A stretch of 64,000 nt of DNA from Acytostelium subglobosum LB1 (Eukaryota; Evosea; Eumycetozoa; Acytosteliales; Acytosteliaceae), in assembly GCF_000787575.1 (NCBI RefSeq), contig NW_012236526.1, positions 806,001 to 870,000 on the forward strand, in the 5' to 3' direction. The notes beneath the pieces were generated by a model, which saw only the letters and a program-made list of their open reading frames with translations, had not been told where the DNA came from and made no database searches. Numbering within the stretch: position 1 is the first letter of the stretch; the number at the start of each line of letters is the position of its first letter. Shown here one piece after another: positions 35,342-46,114 of this stretch. The translations under genes and the position numbers were made by a program.

Positions 35342-36436
35342 TGTTATTTGTTGTTGAAGTTGTGTAGAGAGTAGTGGAATAAAGAATGAGTGATGATGAT
35401 TAGAGAGTGATCAGAGTGAGTGAGGAAATGTCCTTTGGAAAGTTGGCAACTCTTGAGAAGTTGTACGTAGTCTTTGCGGGCCATAGTTGTGTAGTGTGAC
35501 TTGGGATCAAGATCGCAACATTTGTCGAATCTTTGCAGAACTCGGCAGCTGAATCAGATTTGATCAGTCATGTGTGGGTGATCAGTGTGGTACATTGGCC
35601 CAGGTTTGTTTGTTTGCCGAGGCCCGTCTTCAAACATATGTTGGGGGGTCTCTCCAAGACAGACCCTGGTCCTCCAACTGGAAGTCTAGAAGTTATTCAA
35701 GATAGATAGATACTCTCTCCCTAGTGGCTTATCTAATACAACATATAGATATCTACCTATCTAATTGAACAAGTCAATGAACTTACCGAGCTAGCAATAA
35801 CCAATCATTAGCCCATTAAGGAGTGATCTTGTGACCCAATAAGAGGGAGGGTCAGACAGAAGAGAGAATACCTGTTTGAGGTACGAATGCTTTAGAGACT
35901 CTGTAGACCTGTCATCACCAAAGTGCAACCTTTTGATTCGAGCAGAATACCAATTGGGAGTCACTTAGCGTGTAAGTAATAATATTAATAATAATAATAA
36001 TAATCAGGAGTAAGTTCACTGATGGATCACTGTCCACACCCGATGAAACACTGATGTGTAAAAGAGATACATAAATGTAAACACCTCAGGTGAGGAGGTC
36101 GGGTTGGCAATTGATCACTAAGTGTGTGTGAAAGAGTGTGCTGTGTTCATTCATTTGGGTCCAAAGACACGTGGAAGTGCCCGCACATAAGTATGTTTGG
36201 TTGTGTGTATTTGTTGTGTTCTTAATGTGTGTATGTATGTTTGTATTTGTATTTTTATTTGTATTTATATTAGTTGTAAGTGGAGAAGGGTAGGGTATGA
36301 TAGGGTAGTAGGGAGTATGATATATATTTATCACTGAATCAATCAATCAATCAATCAATCATTAACGATAGTCTAAGTTAATGATCTTTTATTGTTTAGT
36401 TTGTTACAGTATTATATATTATTAATATAATTAATA
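35342..36436. other. Divergent spacer between acid phosphatase and rhomboid
   Basis: About 1.1 kb has no supportable gene. Composition is mixed (35450-35950), then an (AAT)n run near 35981-36003, a G-rich GGGTA tract near 36284-36313, a (TCAA)n run at 36331-36361 and an AT-rich immediate upstream region of the rhomboid gene. Confidence 0.5.
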
Positions 36437-37571
36437 ATGTCCAACAACAATAACAATAATAATCAAGACGACAATATAAATCATGAACTAGTCAATGGTA
36501 GTTGTGTTGATGGTGTAATACTCAATGAAGCAATTGATATTGATGATGGTGATAAGATCAGTTTAACAAAGGAGAGCGATGAATGGAAGCCAGCTACTTC
36601 AAAGACAACTACCTCATCAACCAATACTACAAATACAACTCATCCACCTCGTGTTGCCTACTTCTTGGAGAGACAACAACGACTATCACAACAACTGCCA
36701 GAAGATGACTTGAAGAAAGTCAATTGGAAATCGATGGAGTCGATGGACGTTGATACTGATGATCGACAGACACCATCACTCAAGAAATGTTCCTGCAGAC
36801 AGTTAGTTCAACGCTATCCATGGATCAAGACCTTCATCTTTGTAATCTCCGTGATCCAAGTATTCTACTTCATAGCCTCACTCTGTCTCCATGGATTCGC
36901 GACGCCATCCGTCAACCCAATGCTTGGACCACCTTCGAGATCACTTGTAAGTACCATCATTTATTCAATCATTCAATCAATCAAATATGTCTAACTTTAT
37001 TCAATAATAGATGACTCTTGGAGCCAAGTTTGCACCTATGATGGTGGATAACCTGGAGTTGTGGCGCCACTTCACTCCAATTATCCTCCATACTGGTGTC
37101 GTTCATCTGCTTTGCAACTTGCTGTCCCAGGTGTTTATTGGACTACCAGCTGAGATGAAGTGGGGAACTGGTCCCATGGCAGCAATCTACATCACATCAG
37201 GCTTTGGTGGAATATTATTTGGATGTATATTCAACTATTGGTCCATCTCTGTCGGTGCCTCTGGTGCTCTATTTGGTATCCTAGGAGCATTCACTACCCG
37301 TTTGATCCTCAACAGTGATCAATTGGACTCGGCTGGCAGGAAGAATATGTTGAAGAGTCTTTTGATCATCCTTACAATCAACATCATCATCTCCCTCGCA
37401 CCTTGGATTGATTGGACTGCTCACCTTGGTGGATTCATCACTGGAATGATTGTGGCCTACTCAATCTTCCATCCCAAAGAGAGTGCAAGGTACATCAGTC
37501 TTATTGCTCTGACCATCCTCCTTGCAGGAGGTTTAATCTTCCTCTATCTTCCAGCCTTTGCCAGAGCTTAG
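36437..37571 (+). CDS. Rhomboid intramembrane serine protease
   Basis: This is a membrane protease cleaving transmembrane substrates. Two exons (36437-36946 and 37011-37571) with a phase-0 intron give 356 residues. A long cytosolic Asn/Thr-rich N-terminus (about 130 residues) precedes TM1 (FIFVISVIQVFYFIASL). The core has WRHFTPIILHTGVVHLLCN, the catalytic GASGALFG motif (Ser254), and the catalytic His308 in WTAHLGGFITG. Seven hydrophobic segments fit a secretase-type rhomboid with a 6+1 or 1+6 layout. It lacks an obvious mitochondrial presequence, so a secretory or plasma membrane location is inferred. It is convergent with the dUTPase-fusion gene. Confidence 0.9.
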
Positions 37572-37717
37572 ACCAACCCGCCACTCAATGCCATTCATTC
37601 ATTCAATCAATCAACGTATATATATTCAAACTTCCAATACATCTTACATCATATGCAACAAACTGAGTGATTGATTGATTGAATTATGATATAGCCAATG
37701 TTACACAGCTCATCAGT

Positions 37718-39022
37718 TTATTGTTTGCCATTGTCTGGGGTCTTGATTTCCAGACGCTGCTTCTTGAGGGCATTCTCCTCAGTGGAACCAAAGCCACCAG
37801 CGCCGCGACCAGTGTCCTCAAACATGTCCTCGGTGACCTCGACGACTTGGAAGTGATTGATGCGTCTGGGGATCATCTGGAAGCCGCAGAATGGAAGCTT
37901 GATGTCTGGTGCCGCTGGATCCACCTTGATCAAGGCGATCATGATTGAGCCGACGTAGGCGCGATCAATCACACCGACACTGTTGGCCAGCATGTAGCCC
38001 GACTTGCTCAGCGAGGAGCGTGGCACAACGTCCATGTAGAATCCCTCTGGTGGGCGCACCTTGATGCATGTGTCGTACAGCATTGTCAGGGGTCCGAATG
38101 GCTTCACCTCCTTGATGATGGTAAGATCGTAGCCACTGTCGCTGGCGCGTGACTTTGAAGGGATGACTGCGTCCTTTGAGGTCCTCATCACAACGAATGT
38201 TGGATCGACTCTCTCGACTGCGTCTTGGGTTTGGGCGGTGGCGGGATTCCAGACACAAAGGTCCATGTATTGATTGAACTTGCGGGCGAGATGGCATGTG
38301 CTGCCGTCGTAGATCTTGCCGAGGAAGTCCAGAGCGTTGACTCCCGACCACTCGATCGAGGTCGAGTCCTCCACCAGGGGGCCGACAAAGGGGACGTCCA
38401 CGCTCTTGCCAATGGCCTCGAGCAACGAGTGTGAGTTGGACACGATCGATACGCGGGGTGTGATATTGGCGCCAAAGTTGACCGTACCAACGGCATCAAA
38501 GTAGCCACGAGCAAATGCCAGTGTCAAGCGGGTTGATGTGAGCTGGGGTAGCTTGGCGGTGGCATTCTTGGAGGCACACTCTGCGCCAAGCTGGAGGTGA
38601 CGAGTGACGTCCGCGGTCATCTGAGCAGACTCGAAAGTGACGCTCATTACATCGGATGCGATGACAATCTCTGGACAGACGATATCACGCAACATCTCCA
38701 ATGTGCACTGATCATTCTTGTCCATTGTGATTGTGATTGATCCAGTTTGAAGAGTGGAGGCATTGCTGGCGATCCAGCCGAGGAGGTAGGCCTTGGCTTC
38801 AGAGTCGATCGATGTCAAGATATTGTCAATGTTGTTGTTGTTGGTTGTGTCACAGTAAAGACACACAATCTTTCCTTCATTATTGACACGGCAACGCACT
38901 GTATCCTTATATAGCATCTCATAGTTTCCACGACACTTCTCCGATGCATTGACATCACAACGGACGAGTACCTTTGAATGTGAGCCTGGTGAAAGGCCTT
39001 TTGTATCACTTAGAATAGCCAT
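37718..39022 (-). CDS. dUTPase fused to a catalytically altered LAGLIDADG endonuclease-like domain
   Basis: This single exon encodes 434 residues. Residues about 290-414 form a complete trimeric dUTPase: motif 1 ASDSGYDL, motif 2 PRSSLSKSGYMLANS, motif 3 GVIDRAYVG (the catalytic Asp is kept), motif 4 LPFCGFQMIP and motif 5 RGAGGFGST. It should convert dUTP to dUMP. Residues about 75-255 look like a two-motif LAGLIDADG homing endonuclease: YLLGWIASNAS (79-89), FARGYFDAVGTV (170-181), and the later IEWSGVNALDFLGKIY with LARKFNQY. The acidic residue expected in each LAGLIDADG motif is replaced (Asn87, Val178), so nicking activity is unlikely. Residues 20-57 hold a Cys set (22, 30, 44, 54, 57) resembling a zinc ribbon. 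The start at 39022 is the first ATG. DNA-binding or regulatory use of the N-terminus is inferred. Confidence 0.82.
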   Translation of the reverse strand: MAILSDTKGLSPGSHSKVLVRCDVNASEKCRGNYEMLYKDTVRCRVNNEGKIVCLYCDTTNNNNIDNILTSIDSEAKAYLLGWIASNASTLQTGSITITMDKNDQCTLEMLRDIVCPEIVIASDVMSVTFESAQMTADVTRHLQLGAECASKNATAKLPQLTSTRLTLAFARGYFDAVGTVNFGANITPRVSIVSNSHSLLEAIGKSVDVPFVGPLVEDSTSIEWSGVNALDFLGKIYDGSTCHLARKFNQYMDLCVWNPATAQTQDAVERVDPTFVVMRTSKDAVIPSKSRASDSGYDLTIIKEVKPFGPLTMLYDTCIKVRPPEGFYMDVVPRSSLSKSGYMLANSVGVIDRAYVGSIMIALIKVDPAAPDIKLPFCGFQMIPRRINHFQVVEVTEDMFEDTGRGAGGFGSTEENALKKQRLEIKTPDNGKQ

Positions 39023-39392
39023 CTAATCTAATATATATATCTGTATGTTTGTATATGTATGTATTTATGTTGAGTAATGAATCTGAGTCTTTCACAAACG
39101 AATGATAGTTTGTAACTGTTGGCGCCAACTTCTTGTAAAAATTTGAATTCAAATCCATCTTCAGTATAGTCCCATAAAATTTAATCAAAGAGGAAATGAC
39201 GAACTTCCAACTTCAAAGATGTTATCAAAGATAACCCCACAATGATGATGTAAACAACACAACTATATTACATCATTATAACATTGATATTTACATATAC
39301 ATAGATATATATATCTATATTACATAAACTGATCATACAAGGACATACAAGACACAGTCCAATCTTATCTGACACAGCACAACTCAACAACA
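39023..39392. other. Divergent promoter region between dUTPase fusion and dnaJ
   Basis: This AT-rich spacer of 370 nt contains TATG/TATA repeats close to the dUTPase start and ATATAGATATATAT near 39300-39318. No gene is supportable. Confidence 0.5.
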
Positions 39393-41114
39393 ATGGCTGC
39401 GGCAAGACTGCCCGACTACTATAAGATACTTGAGGTTGAACAAGATGTTGACCCAGAGGCCCTCAAGCGTGCTTACAAGAAGATGGTATGTTGCACAACA
39501 TCAAATGACCTCATCTCACTCACTCACTCAATCACTCATTCAATCACTCATTCAATCATTCAATCAATCAATCATTTATAGGCATTGAAGTATCACCCTG
39601 ATAGGAATAGAGGACAGGGTGAGAAGGATTCAGAAGAGAGATTCAAGTTGATATCAGAGGCATATGTTGTGTTGTCAGACGCTGCGAAGAGGAGAGATTA
39701 TGATTATGAATTGAGAGCGAGTAAGGAACAGCCATTTGCCAATGGCTTTGGTAATATCAATATATCGACAGGTCGTTTCAATCGACATCACATGGACCAT
39801 GACGAAGTGTTCGGCATGTTCAACAGCTTCTTCAGCAGGTCGTTTGGTCACAACATGTCCTCGTTCCACTCATCCGCTCCCGACCCCTTTGCTCATCCAA
39901 TGTTCAATGATCCCTTCTTCATGGGAGCTGCCTCAGCAAGTAGGTCACCATTCCAAGCTCACAGTCGTGCTCATAATCATAATCACAACAGCAATATCCA
40001 CAACTATCAACGATCCAATGTCAATTTCAGCAATCTTGATGAAGATGACATTGGCCAACAACATCAACAGTTTCATCAACAGCAGCAACAACAACAACCT
40101 CAACCTCAACCTCAACCAATACCTCAACCTCAACCTCAACCTCAACCGACACCTCCAAGGAAGGTCGTACACAACACAACATTACACCTCTCATTCAAGG
40201 AATCAGTGCATGGCGCAGAGAAGCCAGTCTCATTCAAGGTCAAGGTCGAGTGTGGACATTGCCAGGGCACTGGCTCATCGACCAAGCAACGTGAATTCAT
40301 AACCTGTCAGCGATGCAATGGCAATGGACGCATAACAAGCTTCCTCTTAGCCTTCCAATGCGACATGTGCAATGGCAATGGTGTCGCACTCAAGAACACT
40401 TGCAACTTCTGTCTTGGCGAGGGCATAGTCAAACAAGATTACGATGACTCTGTAATCATTCCAGCGGGTATAGCCAGTGGCTCAAGGTATGATCAATCAT
40501 TCTCTCGCGCACTCATCATTCATTCACTTACCCAATCAATCACTCAATCCAATCACAGTCAAGTGGCAGTGTTTAGGATCAAGAGACCAAAGTCGGCAAG
40601 CTTTGATGAGCATGAATTACATATCAAGTTCACGGTGGAGCGACATCAGTTCTTTGTTAGAGATGGTAGTAATGTGATCATCACAGTGCCACTGGCTTCA
40701 ACACAGGCATTGTTTGGATGCAGCATTGATGTGCCAACTATATACGGCAGGAATGTCAACATCACTGTACCAAACTATGACAATCAATCACAATATGGCA
40801 TCATTGTACATAGGCAAGGATTCAAAGACCCCGATGGACACAATGTCGTAGGCGACATGATTGTCAACTTCCAGATAAACGTAAGTACATTCATACATTC
40901 GTCTTGGTCTCCATGCTTACACCTTCCATTCAATTAGCTACCCACTCTATCAGGACTGACAACGAGGGAGCGAGAGTTGTATAAGGAGTTGATGATGTTG
41001 GAACAGACGCGACTGACTAAGAACCAGACGCAGTACTATGACTTTATGATACAATGGGCAGGCGAGCAATCACCCTACACGCAAAGGTCGGCAAACAACA
41101 ACAATCCAACTTGA
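39393..41114 (+). CDS. Type I (class A) DnaJ/Hsp40 co-chaperone
   Basis: This stimulates Hsp70 ATPase and binds unfolded clients. Four exons (39393-39485, 39582-40486, 40559-40880, 40938-41114) encode 498 residues. The J domain (DYYKILEVE, then YHPDRNRG) spans the first splice junction; HPD is intact. A Gly/Phe-like region is replaced by a long Phe/His/Asn/Ser stretch and a Gln-Pro repeat (QPQPQP, about 195-220). The zinc domain has all four CxxCxGxG repeats ([32 protein letters not shown]). C-terminal substrate-binding domains follow ([15 protein letters not shown]-like; [13 protein letters not shown]). There is no prenylation box (it ends NNNNPT) and no clear targeting peptide, so the compartment is open; the DnaJ-like C-terminus could fit a mitochondrial type too. 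Confidence 0.88.
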
Positions 41115-41190
41115 AGCAAGCAAGCAAGATGACAGACAGACGTGTCAGGCAGACAGGCAATAAACTTGGAATCATGTACATATTTATCTT

Positions 41191-42138
41191 CTACAACTTG
41201 GCAGTAAGTGTTGCCGCTTGGCCATGCCTTCCAGAGCCCGATTCGAATCGTTTGGCTCCTGACACACCCTCTCGTCTCAATGAGCCAACTCCAAGTCCAA
41301 ACTCATTCTTCAAAGCATCGTTCAATGATAGACCATGCTGTTCATACATTGACTTTCGATCTGATCTCATACACTCTTGTGGGAATGATGAGATCAAGGT
41401 TGCCAACTCGACTGCTACATCCAAAGCCTTGCCCAAAGGCGCTAATCTATTTACAAGTCCACTTTAAGTGAGAGAGAGAGAGACAGGGCAAGGTCAATCA
41501 TATGATCACACTCAGACAAGTAAACTAACTTACATCTCATATGCTTCCTTGGCAGAGACTGGACGTCCAGTGAGTATGAGGTCCATCGCGCGTGATTGAC
41601 CTATTAGACGAGGCAAACGGACTGAGCCTCCATCGATAAGGGGCACGCCCCACCTTCGACAGAACACTCCAAACACAGTTTCCTCGTCTGCAACACGTAG
41701 ATCACACCAGAGTGCTAACTCCAAACCACCTGCTACGCAATATCCACAGATAGCTGCAATGACGGGCTTTGATAGCATCATTCTCGCCACACCCATCGGA
41801 CTATCACCATCAGGTTCCAATCGATTCATCTGTTTCTCATCGCCCGATGCAACTGCTTTCAAGTCAGCACCTGAGCAGAACACATTAGTACCGCCATATA
41901 GTATGGCGACCTTGTATCAATGTGTGTTAGTTGATTGGGATGAATGATGGTGATCGTGATTGATTGATGGGGCATCACCTACCTTGTAACGATCATCATT
42001 ATCGAACTGTCTAAAGCATGTTGACAACTTCTCAGCGGCTACCCTGTTGAGAGCATTGCGATGTTGTGGTCTGTTGAGAGTGAACACAACGATGCCTTGT
42101 GCAGAATAGGTGTCCCAGTCCTGTATCACAACATCCAT
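41191..42138 (-). CDS. Enoyl-CoA hydratase/isomerase family protein
   Basis: This is a crotonase-superfamily enzyme acting on acyl-CoA thioesters. Three exons (42138-41983, 41910-41534, 41461-41191) encode 267 residues, the normal length. Oxyanion-hole and CoA-binding motifs are present: FCSGADLKAV and ICGYCVAGGLELALWCDLRVA, followed by FCRRWGVPLIDGGSVRLPRLIG and AYEIGLVNRLAP across the last splice. Of the two glutamates used by classical hydratases, the first position is occupied by Val-Ala-Gly-Gly-Leu-Glu and the second by Asp (PLIDGG), so the exact reaction is uncertain. No clear mitochondrial or peroxisomal signal is seen (it ends TLTAKL, not a clean PTS1). It is convergent with dnaJ, with only 76 nt between stops. 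Confidence 0.85.
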
Positions 42139-42336
42139 TCCTACAACTAATTAACAATGTACACTCTAGAGGTAACTACTACTTTTTTGTTTGGAAATGT
42201 GATCAGCTGATTGATTCAAGTTTGGACAGCTGACTGGATATATTGTCACGTGATCATACCTTGGTCACGTGACATTATCCATAATTTATTGAACATTAAT
42301 TATTGAACTATTAAGGATAAGATGGAATCCACTGAG

Positions 42337-42843
42337 TCACTCCAGTGGGTACAAGGTGTATATGGACTCTGCTGAAGATGCTCTATGCCTTTTCTTTATG
42401 ATCGGCAGGGCATAACTATTGTGATGGATATTGTTATCCTCAAGATGTATACTATGCATTTGTATCAACTTGTAATACTTCTTCTGGATTGCTATTACAG
42501 TACGATCAAGTTGATCGGCTACAGTCTGCCATAACAACTCCTTCTCTGTAGATGACAGATTCTCTAGTATTGTAGGAGTTATAGTATATTGTAGATAATC
42601 AATCTCTTGATTAGACCATAATCTACTATTGATTGTTTGAGTTGGTTTTCCAACTTTGTTATATGGTATAGCTATTGGTGGACGTAATGTCCTGGTAGTT
42701 GATATCTTTAACGATTGTACAAATGTATCTTGTGATTTATGGTGTTGTTGTTGTAGTGGAAGTTGATAATCAATAATAATGTTATTATTATTTAATATAT
42801 AATCTAATGTATTTCTATAATCTGGCGATAATATGTTCATCAT
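42337..42843 (-). CDS. Small Myb/SANT-like protein
   Basis: This single-exon gene encodes 168 residues. Residues about 73-128 fit a Myb/SANT-type three-helix domain: LWSNQEIDYLQYTI, then LLWQTVADQLDRTVIAIQKKYYKL, with the regularly spaced Trp/aromatic residues. The short basic run KKRHR near the C-terminus could be a nuclear signal. The N-terminus is Asn/Gln-rich. A DNA-binding or chromatin role is inferred. The first codons are ATG ATG, and the gene is AT-rich compared with its neighbours, typical of dictyostelid regulators with low-complexity ends. Confidence 0.6.
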   Translation of the reverse strand: MMNILSPDYRNTLDYILNNNNIIIDYQLPLQQQHHKSQDTFVQSLKISTTRTLRPPIAIPYNKVGKPTQTINSRLWSNQEIDYLQYTITPTILENLSSTEKELLWQTVADQLDRTVIAIQKKYYKLIQMHSIHLEDNNIHHNSYALPIIKKRHRASSAESIYTLYPLE

Positions 42844-43529
42844 TCTTATTATGGAAGTAATTGATTGATCATTTGGATGAATAATATAGGTATCTTTAAT
42901 AATTATTATTTATTAATATTTATTGATACACTCTATTAATAACCAACCTTCTATATACATCCATACCCAAGGGCTTCCCTCACAACAATAACAACATCAA
43001 TCAATAAACAGGAACGATCATTCTTGTTGTTAAACAAATTAGAAGTAGTAACCTTTCATTAACAAATCGGTCGGCCACTGTCGGACTTGACAGGACAATT
43101 CATCGTAATAAACTCTGTTGTTGTTGTTGTTATAGTTAATGTAATATAACTCTTGAATAGCTGTCTCCTCAGTGTAGGTACCCCAATCCAATCATCATGG
43201 GTGGGCATAGTGAGGCGAAGGGGTTTGTGTGTGTGGTGGGTCCCTCGACTAGAATCCTATTGTTGATTGATTGATGATCACTAATTCAGTGTGTGAATGA
43301 GTGTGGGGATGCTGGGTAATGGGTCGCAGTGAGGCCAGGTCCAGGCTCATTGTTTAAAGTTGATGAGCGTAGGGTATCATAAGCTTTAAAGGGTAGGTAC
43401 TTCGAATGACCGTTGTTGCTCATGGATCAATGTTAATATAACATCATTGATTGATTGATTGAATGAATGAGTTGATGGATTATAGATGGATGGTGACGCT
43501 GTGTAGGTGGAAAGTATATCAGGATGTTA
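42844..43529. other. Spacer between Myb-like and 2PGK-like genes
   Basis: The Myb-like promoter is AT-rich (42844-42950). A GTT run lies at 43119-43133. The remainder is unique sequence plus (TTGA)n near 43448-43463, which flanks the 3' end of the next gene. No gene is supportable. Confidence 0.5.
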
Positions 43530-45215
43530 TTATGTTTCGTACTCGAATCCTTTGACGTGGCCAGAGTAGACACTGTTGATCCTGTGAAGGACGGCGCTGT
43601 GCATAACGTCCAGAGTCTCCAGGAAGTTGTAGGCATTGACATCCACTCTCACAAAGGGAGGTACACCCTGACACAGGTACTCCTGTATCGTCTGTAGGTT
43701 CTCGACAACACGCTTGGTCTGTACCTCTGGGTCGTCTCCAAACGACTTCTTGGCATAGGCCGAGTTTGTTTCGCTACATGACAGCCAGTTCTCCACCAAC
43801 AACGTGTGATCATTCTTGTTCAAGGCCAGCACGAATGGTATGATTATGCCCTTGACCTTTGGCTTCAGCTTCTGTGCCAGTGATACTGGTGGTGCTGCTG
43901 GTGCTGCCGGTGCTGTTGTCGATGTTGTTGAAGATGATGTTGTTGTTTGTACATTGTTTGTTTGATCTGATTGTGCTTGCTGCTGTGCCTGCTCTATACT
44001 ATTACTGCTGTTACCTATATTACTACTGTTGTTGTTGTTATAATTACAATCATCTGAGGATGTTTGGATTGGTGATGGTGCCTTCATGGTCCTCTCCTCA
44101 AGCAACTCCTTGAAGAGGTTTGGATCAATGTGTGGACCCTCAATGATGATGGCCTTGCCCTCTTCAAAGCATTTCTCAATGTCAGTGTCGACACCGTGGC
44201 GTATCATATAGCACTCCTTCTTAAAGTCTGTTAACAACTCCTCCTTTGTACTGTAGTTCTTAAAGACGATTGGTGGGTCTGAAGGCATACCAAAAAGATC
44301 CGATCCAGTGGTCGGATTGAACTCCCTTATGATCGTATCCATCAGATCCTGTACCAATGTCGTCTGGAGCACTGTAGACAAGTTCAGTCTCTCTGCCAAC
44401 TGTGTTGCCAACCAAGACTATGTGTATGTATGTATGAGTGATGGAGTTAGATTGACTGGCGGGAGGTAGGCATGGTCGTTGTAGTTCTACATACCTTGCC
44501 TGTACACTTGGGACCTGATATCAAAATGATCAAAGGTACTCTTTGATGATGGAACCTGTTTGAAGTATGAGTGTAAGTTGTCTGCGTTATTGTCCCCGCC
44601 CGCGACATCATCAACATACTGTGTAGTCATTCTATATCTATCTATATACTCTGCGCCATATCCGTAGGTGAGAAGGATGGAGAACAGCTCACTCTCAAGC
44701 TCGGCCTGGGACAGAGTGAGACGACCTTGATCGACCAGACGCTTCTTGAGCTCCAACGAGATCTTGACAGAGTCGGCCGCATCCACCTTGGTGACATTGA
44801 GCACTCTTGAAATGAGGAAACGCGAGAGCACGTAGTAGTGGTCCTCTAGACGCACCTTCACCTTGACAAAGTCGTACTTGGAGCTGGGACCTGGATGTAT
44901 GAGGTCCGATGTGATCAGGTCCATCTTGTCCTTGGTCGTCGCGACCACTGCCGCTGTGGGACTGACCAATACAGGTGCGACCTGTTGCTCCTTTGCACTA
45001 CTGTGACTAGGTAGATTCTGTAGAGATGATGCTCTGATCAATGTCCTCAACGGTGAAGTACCAGCTAGATTCAATCTATTCTGTAATGATGCGGCCAATG
45101 TCTGTTGACCCTGTTGTTGTTGATCACCATCAAATGACGATGAAGTTGTTCGAGGTGATATATTATTATTGTTGTTGTTGTTGTTGTTGTTGTTTATGTT
45201 TGTTGGTTCACTCAT
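43530..45215 (-). CDS. 2-phosphoglycerate kinase-related P-loop protein (LPA1-like)
   Basis: This is related to archaeal 2-phosphoglycerate kinase and plant LPA1 (low phytic acid), implicated in inositol phosphate or phytate metabolism. Three exons (45215-44620, 44555-44495, 44417-43530) give 514 residues. An ATP-cone-like N-terminal domain is recognisable (YDFVKVKVRLEDHYYVLSR, ELESELFSILLTYGYG). A 64-nt intron with a GTATGT donor removes a stretch that would otherwise shift the frame, so the short exon 2 supplies FHHQRVPLIILISGPKCTGK. The P-loop GPKCTGKS is then completed by exon 3 (SWLATQLAERLN). Further blocks are FKKECYMIRHGVDTDIEKC and AIIIEGPHIDP. Asn/Thr/Gln inserts occur near 320-370. 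The start is the first ATG; a putative 3' splice site (TTGCAG) just upstream suggests a 5'-UTR intron. Confidence 0.82.
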
Positions 45216-45442
45216 TCCCTGCAACCATATATATATGTAGTATGTATGTATGAATGTAAATGTTTTAATATATATATATATATTGTATATGTATGTATGT
45301 ATCTATCTTCAAAGACAAGTCATCAATCAATGAATAAGTGTCATTCAATTTAATTTTGAAATATCGTCTTCACTCAACTTGTTGTTGTTGAAGTTCCTTC
45401 ACTTTTTTTGAACGCTAGACATCAACAAAGATGATGATGTCT

Positions 45443-46114
45443 TTATTTCGACTGTCCTGGAGCCTCGCCAAGCCCGGACAGCGGACTCTTCTTGGTGTTG
45501 CGAGCCTCTTCGGCATCGCGCTGCGGCACGTTCTGAGGGAATTGAGCAGACTCGTTCTTGACCCAGCCCAACAGAGCATAGCAGCCGCCAGTGAATATGC
45601 AACCAAACGCCGGTGCAATAGTGAATACTGTAAAGAATGGAGGAACACAAAAGGCTATGTACATAAGTCCTCTGATCTTGTAATCAAACACCACCACCAA
45701 TATTGGCAGTCTTGCCAACAGTGGCAGACCAATCTCCAGCAACAACATGAATGCTCCTAGTGCTCTGTTTTGTTTGTTTGTTATCTGTAAGTATGCTGCT
45801 CAGCCGTCTAATGCTGCTCTACTATCTCTGTATCCTAACCTACATGCATATAGGACCAACGATCCAATGACTAAAGAATATAATGAGTATACCTAATCCA
45901 AGTAATACTGTATATTATTGTTGTTGATAAGATTAGTCATTCGTTGATTGATCCGATCAATCAAGTCAATCCAACATGTCCGATACGTACAAGCTCCTGT
46001 GGCAATCCCTCCATATTTGCCTGCCTTTAGCATAATCTCTGATTTAGGTAGAAAGTTGGACAGCATAGAGCCGCCTACCTTTGAACCAACTGCTGATGTG
46101 GCAACCTTGAACAT
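45443..46114 (-). CDS. Small four-TM protein, possibly Tvp18/Flower-like
   Basis: Three exons (46114-45991, 45907-45844, 45764-45443) encode 169 residues. Four hydrophobic segments are seen (LLLGLGILIIFFSHWIVG, CIALGAFMLLLEIGLPLL, YIAFCVPPFFTVF, FGCIFTGGCYALLG). The Glu within the second segment (LLEIGLPLLARLP) recalls the acidic-Pro motif of the Golgi Tvp18 and calcium-channel Flower family. The soluble tail is Gln/Lys/Glu-rich. Assignment to that family is tentative. Exon 2 is only 64 nt and its boundaries were chosen on frame and GT-AG agreement; the donor of exon 1 (GTACGT) is slightly unusual. A Golgi or vesicle location is inferred only if the family is right. Confidence 0.6.

Noticed and set aside
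39171-39177. CCCATAA resembling the dictyostelid upstream element of small RNA genes
   Set aside because: Nothing in the expected position downstream looks like a class I RNA or snRNA, and the motif is short enough to occur by chance.
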